A DNA stretch of 64,000 bases, taken from positions 14,428 to 78,427 of the forward strand of contig CAZTZE010000012.1 in assembly GCA_964618215.1 (NCBI GenBank). Reading direction: 5' to 3'. A program made the position numbers and the translations under genes. Of the stretch, positions 58,628 through 64,000 are shown piece after piece; within the stretch, counting starts at the first letter, position 1; every line of letters starts with the position of its first letter. Source of the DNA: CG2-30-58-95 sp964618215. GTDB taxonomy: Bacteria; Chloroflexota; Anaerolineae; Anaerolineales; Villigracilaceae. The notes under the pieces were generated by a model. That model did no database searches, was not told where the DNA came from, and saw only the letters and a program-made list of their open reading frames with translations.

Positions 58628-59601
58628 TCGAGACACCTATGCAACAATATATGGCCCAAAGACCGAAGCTGAAGTACCTCTTTTTCGGCGGCAAGGGCGG
58701 CGTGGGTAAGACCGTGATGGCCGGCGCGGCGGCTATTTGGGCCGCCCAGCAGGGCAAGAAGACCCTGCTGGCCTCAACCAACCCGGTCCACTCGTTGAGC
58801 AGCCTGCTCGGACAGAATGTCTTCGGTAAGCAAACTCCTGTCGAGGGTGTTCCTAATCTGACGGCCTACGAGATTGATACGCACGATACGATCGAGAAAT
58901 CCAAGAAGGAAATCCGCGAAAAAATCGAGTGGTTCCTCAAATACGCTGACATCAAGACCAAAGCGGACGAGTTTGTCGAATCGGCCACCATGAACCCAGC
59001 CTTCGAAGAGTCGGCCATGTTCGAGAACATGATTGATCTGATGTTCGACGACGAGTACGAGGTCTACGTCTTTGATACCGCGCCGACCGCCAACGCCCGC
59101 CGTTTGCTGGGCATGACCAGCGTGTACTCGATGTGGGTTAACAAAATGGTTCAGAGTCGTGAAGAGGCCAAGAGTCTGAAGGATCTGTTATCCTACAGTA
59201 AGAAAAAGCAGGAGAAAGACCCACTAATGGATTACCTGCTCAATTTACGTGAGCGCATGAGCCACGCCAAGACCCTGCTCACCGACGACAACCTGACCTC
59301 GTTTTTCTTCATCACCCTGCCCGAGGCGCTGCCGATCGCGGTCATCACTCGCTTCATTGGCTGGTTCAGCGAATTCAACATCCCTGTCGGCGGCGTGATC
59401 GTCAACATGCTGATTGACAAGAACAACGTCGAGAAAGACGCGCCCGATTTCGTCAAGAACCGCGTCGCCATGCAGGATGAGCACATGGAAACAATTTGGA
59501 AGGAATTCGACGGCCAGGTGCGTGCCATCTTGCCGCTCTTCGAGACCGAAGTGCGCGGCGTGGAGATGCTCGAACGAACGGCAAACCTGCTGTTCGCTTG
59601 A
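58624..59601 (+). CDS. ArsA/Get3-family ATPase, subunit 2 with Asn at the catalytic Asp position
   Basis: 325 residues. Walker A FGGKGGVGKTVMAG (about 18-31) is followed by switch I STNPVHSLSS. Residue 53 is Asn (codon AAC at 58780) where Get3 has its catalytic Asp (DPAH). Switch II is FDTAPTANARRLL, with AN for GH. A fused-dimer ArsA has two halves; here they are separate genes coupled by a 4-base overlap. The change predicts weak or no hydrolysis in this subunit and an asymmetric heterodimer with subunit 1. A terminator follows. Confidence 0.88.
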   Translation: MIETPMQQYMAQRPKLKYLFFGGKGGVGKTVMAGAAAIWAAQQGKKTLLASTNPVHSLSSLLGQNVFGKQTPVEGVPNLTAYEIDTHDTIEKSKKEIREKIEWFLKYADIKTKADEFVESATMNPAFEESAMFENMIDLMFDDEYEVYVFDTAPTANARRLLGMTSVYSMWVNKMVQSREEAKSLKDLLSYSKKKQEKDPLMDYLLNLRERMSHAKTLLTDDNLTSFFFITLPEALPIAVITRFIGWFSEFNIPVGGVIVNMLIDKNNVEKDAPDFVKNRVAMQDEHMETIWKEFDGQVRAILPLFETEVRGVEMLERTANLLFA

Positions 59602-59621
59602 TTGTCGGCCACGAACTGGCA

Positions 59622-59661
59622 CGAAAAAAGCCCGACTCTACAAGGAGTCGGGCTTTTTTCG
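59622..59661. terminator. Rho-independent terminator
   Basis: CGAAAAAAGCCCGACTC pairs with GAGTCGGGCTTTTTTCG around a short loop. This strong stem with a T run ends the ArsA-like operon and could also serve the minus-strand gene. Confidence 0.92.
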
Positions 59662-59697
59662 TGACATTTGTGTTTAACTTTCCCGTTCGCAGCGCTG

Positions 59698-60285
59698 CTA
59701 CTCCAACCAGGCCCGCAGGGCGGCGAAAAGCGCCCGCGCTTCGCCGGCGCACAGATCTTCCAGGTTCAGACGGATGAGCACGTGCGGCGACTTGCGCTGA
59801 AGCGAGACCTTCAAGACCGCTTGCGGATATTGACCCAGGAATTCCTTCAACCGGCTCAACAGTGCTTCGCTTTTCTTGCCGGAGCAGGTGATGTCAAACC
59901 GTTCGCCCGAGTCCGTTGGGCGTGGACGACGCGCCGCTTCCAGTTCCACGTCCGGAGTGGAACGCAACTCGGCGCGCACGTACAATTCGTCCCGCCGCCC
60001 CAATAAATGACGGAATGCCCACACCGGCAGGTTTTCGCGCGCTTCCAGGGCGAAAAGCAATTCCACCGTGCGGAAAGGCGGACGCGCCTCGCGGATGGCC
60101 AGCCTGCCAGCCGAGTGCAGCGCCGTCAGCCAGCCCATGCCGCTCAACCCACCAAGTTCGTCCAGACCGGCCTTCAGCCACGCCAGCGCGTCTGTGGCGC
60201 GCCGGTAGTTGATCAGCGCCCCGGCAATGTACCAAATCAGCAAGAGGACGCACAGGCCAATCACCAGCAATTGCCCCAGATCCAT
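59698..60285 (-). CDS. Membrane-anchored hypothetical protein
   Basis: 195 residues. An N-terminal membrane span (LLVIGLCVLLLIWYIAGALI) precedes a soluble domain: TDALAWLKAGLDELGGLSG, FRTVELLFALEARENLPVWAFRHLLGRRDEL, DSGERFDITCSGKKSEALL. The family is not recognised; the sequence looks like those of uncharacterised Chloroflexota proteins. GGAGG lies upstream of the ATG (CAAGGAGGTTTGT). Monocistronic, divergent from the SDR gene. Confidence 0.72.
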   Translation of the reverse strand: MDLGQLLVIGLCVLLLIWYIAGALINYRRATDALAWLKAGLDELGGLSGMGWLTALHSAGRLAIREARPPFRTVELLFALEARENLPVWAFRHLLGRRDELYVRAELRSTPDVELEAARRPRPTDSGERFDITCSGKKSEALLSRLKEFLGQYPQAVLKVSLQRKSPHVLIRLNLEDLCAGEARALFAALRAWLE

Positions 60286-60390
60286 ACAAACCTCCTTGTT
60301 TCAATTTTACTCAGTTTAGCCCACTTATGGCATAATGTCAATTAACATTTGAACGTTACGACATCTCAACAGCGAATTATGGAGGCTACA

Positions 60391-61182
60391 ATGGACTTAC
60401 AACTCAAAGACAAGCGCGCCCTGGTCACCGGCGCCTCGCGCGGATTGGGCTACGCCGTCGCTCTCGGCCTGGCGCGTGAGGGCTGCCGCGTCGCAATCAA
60501 CAGCCGCGACGAGAGCAAAATCAAGGCCGCGGCAAATGCAATCGCCAAGGAAACAGGTACACAAGTAACGGGAATAGCGGGCGACGTGACCGGCCCGGAT
60601 GTGCCGGAACGAATTGTTGGCGAGGTTGTCCGCGCCTTCGGCGGATTAGATATGCTCGTCACCAACGCCGGCGGCCCACCCGCCGGTTTATTTGAATCCT
60701 TCGACGAAGCCGCCTGGCAAAAAGCCATTGATTTATCGCTGCTGAGCCACGTGCGCCTGATCCGCGCCGCGCTGCCGCATTTGCGCCAGTCGTCCGCGGC
60801 CAGCGTGCTGACCGTCACCTCGTACTCGGTCAAACAGCCCATTTCCAACCTGGTGCTTTCCAACAGCATCCGCGCCGCCACCGTTGGCCTGACCAAGTCG
60901 CTGGCGCTGGAACTCGGCTCACAGGGCATCCGCTTCAATTCCATTCTGCCGGCCTGGACGGAGACCGAGCGCGTCTACGAATTGATGTCCTTCCGCGCCA
61001 AACAAAACGGCACAACGCTGGAAGAGGAGATCGCCAAACAATCCAAAGACAGTCCGCTGGGACGCATGGGCACGCCGCAGGAATTTGCCAATGCGGCTGT
61101 CTTCCTGCTCTCGCCGGCCGCCTCTTACATTACAGGTGTGATGCTGACCGTGGATGGCGGAATGTATAAGGGAACGATGTAG
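60391..61182 (+). CDS. SDR-family protein lacking the YxxxK dyad
   Basis: 263 residues from the ATG at 60391 (GGAGG 5 bases upstream). The cofactor loop ALVTGASRGLGYAVA and TNAGGPPAGLF are normal. The active-site region reads LVLSNSIRAATVGLTKSLA, so the YxxxK positions are Ser and Arg. This matches a known divergent SDR group with LSN-x-xR in this place. C-terminal FLLSPAASYITGVMLTVDGG is typical. Its reaction is uncertain and may not be a standard alcohol dehydrogenation. Confidence 0.88.
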   Translation: MDLQLKDKRALVTGASRGLGYAVALGLAREGCRVAINSRDESKIKAAANAIAKETGTQVTGIAGDVTGPDVPERIVGEVVRAFGGLDMLVTNAGGPPAGLFESFDEAAWQKAIDLSLLSHVRLIRAALPHLRQSSAASVLTVTSYSVKQPISNLVLSNSIRAATVGLTKSLALELGSQGIRFNSILPAWTETERVYELMSFRAKQNGTTLEEEIAKQSKDSPLGRMGTPQEFANAAVFLLSPAASYITGVMLTVDGGMYKGTM

Positions 61183-61238
61183 AATTCAGGCCGGTAATTT
61201 GATCGTGCCAATTTTTGCACAGCACTCAACAATTCGCA

Positions 61239-61247
61239 TGGTATAAT
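61239..61247 (+). promoter_or_regulatory. Extended -10 promoter for tRNA-Ser
   Basis: TGGTATAAT (TGn-TATAAT) lies 26 bases upstream of the tRNA 5' end. The closest TTGCAC is 21 bases before the -10, too far for a normal -35, so the extended -10 is the main feature. Confidence 0.6.
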
Positions 61248-61272
61248 TCGCCCCGCTCTGATGGAGCGCACT

Positions 61273-61360
61273 GGAGAGGTCGCGTAGTCTGGCTTAGCGC
61301 GCACGCTTGGAAAGCGTGTAACCGCAAGGTTCGCGGGTTCGAATCCCGCCCTCTCCGCCA
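61273..61360 (+). tRNA. tRNA-Ser (GGA anticodon)
   Basis: Acceptor GGAGAGG pairs with CCTCTCC (61350-61356), followed by discriminator G and an encoded CCA (61358-61360). The anticodon stem CACGC/GCGTG encloses TTGGAAA with GGA at 61309-61311. A long variable arm (AACCGCAAGGTT) identifies a class II tRNA, and GTTCGAATC forms the T loop. It decodes UCC and UCU codons. Confidence 0.95.
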
Positions 61361-61433
61361 GAAATGCAGACACCCGGACGCTTGCCCCTGCGTGCCACCT
61401 CTCGTACTACGGGGGGCTTCGCAAAAAAGCCGA

Positions 61434-61784
61434 ATGATTAAACGAATTGACCCCTTTCACGCTTTCCTGGTTTTAATTTCAATTGCAATCTGCGTTGTTT
61501 TATTGATGGGAACTTTGCGCGTCTTTGCCGCGCCCCTGCCGGCCCAAATTCCCAGCGCAGTATCCGCCAGCCCTGAGGTGACACTGACGCCGGGCGCGGC
61601 GACACCCGAGGCGACTGCAAGCCCTACGGCCACTCCTTACAACGAGCTGGATTCTGCCGACACGACCGGGATCATCGCGCTAGCCATTGCCTTGGTTCTG
61701 ATTGTGGTGGTTGGTGTGATCTGGGGGAATCGTTCCACCGCTAAGCCTTCGGCAACACGAGCCTCAAAAGCAAAAAAGAAATAA
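61434..61784 (+). CDS. Small membrane protein with Pro/Thr/Ala-rich linker
   Basis: 116 residues from ATG 61434. Two hydrophobic segments (AFLVLISIAICVVLLMGTLRV at about 10-30; GIIALAIALVLIVVVGVIW at about 78-97) are joined by a 45-residue linker rich in Pro, Ala and Thr, and followed by a basic tail. No family is recognised. The Shine-Dalgarno is weak. It lies just after tRNA-Ser, and nothing connects it functionally to its neighbours. Confidence 0.65.
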   Translation: MIKRIDPFHAFLVLISIAICVVLLMGTLRVFAAPLPAQIPSAVSASPEVTLTPGAATPEATASPTATPYNELDSADTTGIIALAIALVLIVVVGVIWGNRSTAKPSATRASKAKKK

Positions 61785-61794
61785 TTCTCCGTTC

Positions 61795-63354
61795 TTACTC
61801 CATCCAATCAAAAGTTCTGGTCACCGCTTTTTTCCAGCCAGAATATAACTTTTCGCGCCGCGCGGCGTCCATCTGCGGCTTCCATTCCTTGTCTTTTCCC
61901 CAATTGGCGCGCAGTTCATCGTAGTTCTTCCAGAAGCCGACGGCCAGACCGGCCGCGTAGGCCGCGCCGAGAGCGGTCGTCTCGGCTACTTTTGGACGGA
62001 TGACCGGCACATCCAGAATATCGGCCTGGAATTGCATCAGCAGTTCATTGAAGACCATGCCGCCGTCCACTTTGAGGGCCTTCAGTTTGACGCCGGAGTC
62101 CTTTTCCATGGCATCCAGCACTTCGCGCGTCTGGTAAACAGTGGCTTCCAGCACGGCACGGGCAAGGTGGCCTTTGTTGACGTAGCGCGTCATGCCAACG
62201 ATTGCGCCGCGTGCGTCGGACCTCCAGTATGGTGCGAACAGCCCAGAGAAGGCCGGGACAAAGTAGATACCACCGTTATCTTCGACAGTTTTCGCAAGCG
62301 CCTCGACATCTGCCGATTTTTGGATCAAGCCGAGGTTATCGCGCAGCCACTGCACCAGCGCGCCGGTGATGGCTATCGAGCCTTCGAGCGCGTAGACGGC
62401 CTTTTGATCCCCAATCTTGTAAGCCAGCGTGGTCAGGAGTCCGCTGTTGCTTGGCACCGGCAGCTCGCCCATATTCAGGAGCATGAAGCAGCCTGTGCCG
62501 TAGGTGTTCTTGGCTTCGCCGGGGCTGAAACAAGTCTGCCCGAAGAGCGCCGCCTGCTGGTCGCCGAGATCGCCGCAGACGGGTACACCTTGTAGGGGCG
62601 ACGCTTGCCGTCGCCCCTGGGTTTGCCGTTGCCCCTGGGCGACCGTGAAGTGCCTGTCCTGGGCGACCGTGAAGGTCGCCCCTACCGTGCCATAAATTTC
62701 TGATGATGATTTGATTTCTGGCAGCATGGCGCGCGGGATGTCGAGCAGCGCCAAAATCTCCTCATCCCAGTCCAGCGTGTGCAGATCCATCAACAGGGTA
62801 CGCGAGGCGTTGCTCACGTCGGTGACATGCACGCCGGTCAGGTTCCAGATGACCCAGGTATCCATGTTGCCGAAGAGCAATTCGCCGTTTTCGGCTTTCG
62901 CCCGCGCCCCCGGGACATTGTCCAGAATCCACTTGATTTTCGGGCCGGAGAAATAGGTTGCCAAAGGGAGGCCAGTCTTGGCGCGCAGTCTGTCCTGGCC
63001 GCCATCGCGAGCCAGGTCATTGCAGATTGCGTCGGTGCGTGTGTCCTGCCAGACAATGGCGTTGTAGACCGGCTGGCCGCTGGTCTTGTCCCAGACAACG
63101 GTCGTCTCGCGCTGGTTGGTCACGCCAATGGCAGATATATCCGCGGACTGAAGTCCGCGTTCCGCCAATGCGCCGCGCATGACCTCCTGCGTCCGCGCCC
63201 AGATTTCGAGCGGATCATGCTCCACCCATCCCGGCTGGGGATAGATTTGCTGGTGTTCTTTTTGATCAACCGCAATCACGGTCCCGGCGTGGTCGAAGAT
63301 CATGCAGCGGGTGCTGGTGGTGCCCTGGTCAATCGCGGCGACATATTTTGACAT
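61795..63354 (-). CDS. glpK: Glycerol kinase with a repeat-derived insertion
   Basis: 519 residues from the ATG at 63354 (AAGGAGAAAATC upstream); the longer frame is a repeat translation. YVAAIDQGTTSTR, ITNQRE-like VTNQRETTVVWD, GTKIxW-like GPKIKWILDN, CGDLGDQQAALFGQ, NTYGTGCF and KALKVDGGMVFNELLMQFQADIL are the FGGY kinase motifs. It phosphorylates glycerol with ATP. Between SSEIYGTVGATFTVAQ and GVPVCGDLG (about 223-255, nt 62591-62686) a 96-base in-frame copy of a GTAGGGGCGAC/GTCGCCCCTAC palindromic repeat is inserted. Confidence 0.94.
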   Translation of the reverse strand: MSKYVAAIDQGTTSTRCMIFDHAGTVIAVDQKEHQQIYPQPGWVEHDPLEIWARTQEVMRGALAERGLQSADISAIGVTNQRETTVVWDKTSGQPVYNAIVWQDTRTDAICNDLARDGGQDRLRAKTGLPLATYFSGPKIKWILDNVPGARAKAENGELLFGNMDTWVIWNLTGVHVTDVSNASRTLLMDLHTLDWDEEILALLDIPRAMLPEIKSSSEIYGTVGATFTVAQDRHFTVAQGQRQTQGRRQASPLQGVPVCGDLGDQQAALFGQTCFSPGEAKNTYGTGCFMLLNMGELPVPSNSGLLTTLAYKIGDQKAVYALEGSIAITGALVQWLRDNLGLIQKSADVEALAKTVEDNGGIYFVPAFSGLFAPYWRSDARGAIVGMTRYVNKGHLARAVLEATVYQTREVLDAMEKDSGVKLKALKVDGGMVFNELLMQFQADILDVPVIRPKVAETTALGAAYAAGLAVGFWKNYDELRANWGKDKEWKPQMDAARREKLYSGWKKAVTRTFDWME

Positions 63355-63407
63355 GATTTTCTCCTTGATATTTGGCTCATTGGGAATCGCCGTGATTAAA
63401 ACCTTTT

Positions 63408-63522
63408 GGACACGGATTACACAGATAAACACGGAAAAAGCACGGATTTTTTAAGGTTTTTTACCACTTCGTGGCACACATCCGTGAGATTCCGTGAAAT
63501 CCGTGCAATCCGTGTACGAATC
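63408..63522. repeat. ACACGGATT word repeat
   Basis: TGGACACGGATTACACAG ... CACGGATTTTTTAAGG ... CCGTGAGATTCCGTGAAATC ... CCGTGTACG. It is the same family as 38095-38180 and the core of 16060-16245. It occupies the glpK upstream region. Confidence 0.75.
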
Positions 63523-63549
63523 ACGGAAAATCCCAAAGAGCCAAAATAC

Positions 63550-63957
63550 TTACCGCACAAACTGACTGACAAAATTCAAATACCCCTGCCGACCGCCCTC
63601 TTTGTTCCACTTCTCGATCGAACGGCGAATACGTTTGAGGCAGGCAATAATTTCCTCTATCGTTTTAGGTTCCATGGGTAACTTTGTTGGCCGTCCTTTT
63701 TTGTCAACAGCTTGCTCCCGTCCAAGCCTCCACTCGGTCATTGCCTTTACTGAACTCAGCGTTTCCTGAGCAAGAGGATTTATGGCAATGGATGGAAGCT
63801 GACGACCACGGCTTTCTTCCTGATAGGTGCGGATCAAAACTTCAATCGCCCTCAACGCTTCCCAATCTGTCATCTCGGGGTGCTTTTTATACACTCTGAC
63901 AATGCCAAATTCGATATTCTGCAGAACATCCATATAACGGTCTTCTAAATCGCCCAT
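63550..63957 (-). CDS. Conserved hypothetical protein
   Basis: 135 residues with AAGGAG before the ATG. The chain is mostly helical and highly charged: MGDLEDRYMDVLQNIEFGIVR, YKKHPEMTDWEALRAIEVLIRTYQEE, PKTIEEIIACLKRIRRSIEKWNKEGGRQGYLNF. I recognise no domain of known function. A repeat arm (GCGTCCCGCAGGTT) begins 20 bases upstream. Its expression seems independent of glpK. Confidence 0.72.
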   Translation of the reverse strand: MGDLEDRYMDVLQNIEFGIVRVYKKHPEMTDWEALRAIEVLIRTYQEESRGRQLPSIAINPLAQETLSSVKAMTEWRLGREQAVDKKGRPTKLPMEPKTIEEIIACLKRIRRSIEKWNKEGGRQGYLNFVSQFVR

Positions 63958-63976
63958 TTTTTTCTCCTTGTTGAAA

Positions 63977-64000
63977 GCGTCCCGCAGGTTGTATGTTGAC
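63977..64000. repeat. Partial CGTCCCGCAGGTT repeat at the window end
   Basis: GCGTCCCGCAGGTTGTATG matches one arm of the palindromic unit duplicated at 33325-33525. The other arm would lie beyond the window. Confidence 0.6.

Noticed and set aside
57647..59601. Arsenite efflux (arsA) function for the two ATPases
   Set aside because: There is no arsB/acr3, arsR or arsD nearby, and the Cys set for As(III) binding in ArsA is not visible. The arsM fragment at 52387 is a distant pseudogene.
63406..63681. 91-codon frame on the plus strand before the last gene
   Set aside because: It is mostly the translation of an ACACGGATT repeat, then antisense to the hypothetical gene.

Overview
The window reads as a chromosomal segment of an anaerobic member of the Chloroflexota (Anaerolineae-like). 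This is inferred from gene content, moderately high GC and very dense families of short intergenic repeats, not from a marker gene. Almost every gene has a recognisable family. One tRNA gene (Ser, GGA) is present; there is no rRNA and no CRISPR array.

Region by region: (1) 1-14,725 is an energy-metabolism block: the end of etfB, then etfA, a membrane ETF:quinone oxidoreductase-like iron-sulfur protein, a histidine kinase, a response-regulator/kinase hybrid and a single-domain response regulator, then hdrC-hdrB-hdrA, mvhD-mvhG-mvhA ([NiFe] hydrogenase), a hydrogenase maturation protease and a cyclic-nucleotide-binding-domain protein. Together they would connect acyl-CoA dehydrogenase electrons (through ETF) with quinone, and H2 with a low-potential acceptor through HdrABC-MvhADG flavin bifurcation. 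(2) 14,811-17,153 holds a probable PPi-dependent phosphofructokinase and RarD. (3) 17,180-22,245 is an accessory/defence patch: a DUF559 nuclease-like gene, a SEFIR-domain gene, an intact type IIG-like restriction-modification gene, at least three decayed copies of the 3' end of an R-M gene of the same family, and an attC-like element. (4) 22,367-28,143 is a copper-handling block: two HMA chaperones, a TauE/UreH-cupredoxin membrane protein, a lipoprotein, CopA and CsoR with a likely operator. (5) 28,242-33,244 holds a small hydrolase and a DUF62 (SAM hydroxide adenosyltransferase)-ECF transporter operon. (6) 33,513-34,055 is a thioredoxin-like lipoprotein whose catalytic N-terminal Cys codon is UGA, a good selenoprotein candidate. 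(7) 34,348-40,127 has a P5C dehydrogenase, a two-subunit CoA-transferase with a hydrolase gene between its subunits, and a CPBP protease. (8) 40,380-54,411 is mostly minus-strand housekeeping: MBL hydrolase, MFS transporter, esterase, zinc phospholipase C-like, Tag, M24 peptidase, SDR, Lon, FolC; then a plus-strand Phd/PIN toxin-antitoxin pair and DUF503, a panE/arsM chimeric pseudogene, an intact panE and a TPR membrane protein. (9) 54,716-59,601 has CstA, a thioredoxin-fold protein, two paralogous small hydrophobic proteins and two divergent ArsA/Get3-type ATPases with complementary motif changes. (10) 59,698-64,000 has a hypothetical protein, an SDR lacking the YxxxK dyad, tRNA-Ser, a small Pro/Thr-rich membrane protein, glycerol kinase and a conserved hypothetical.

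The most unusual property is the behaviour of the repeats. At least seven families of short, word-like or palindromic repeats fill the gaps between genes. Several have also entered coding sequence in frame: three times in copA, three times in the R-M gene, and once each in glpK and folC, with a possible case in the ETF:quinone oxidoreductase gene. They also supply the last codons or the stop of others (the hydrolase between the CoA-transferase genes, the esterase, the MFS transporter, folC). The other two leading observations are the selenocysteine candidate and the paired ArsA/Get3-like operon.
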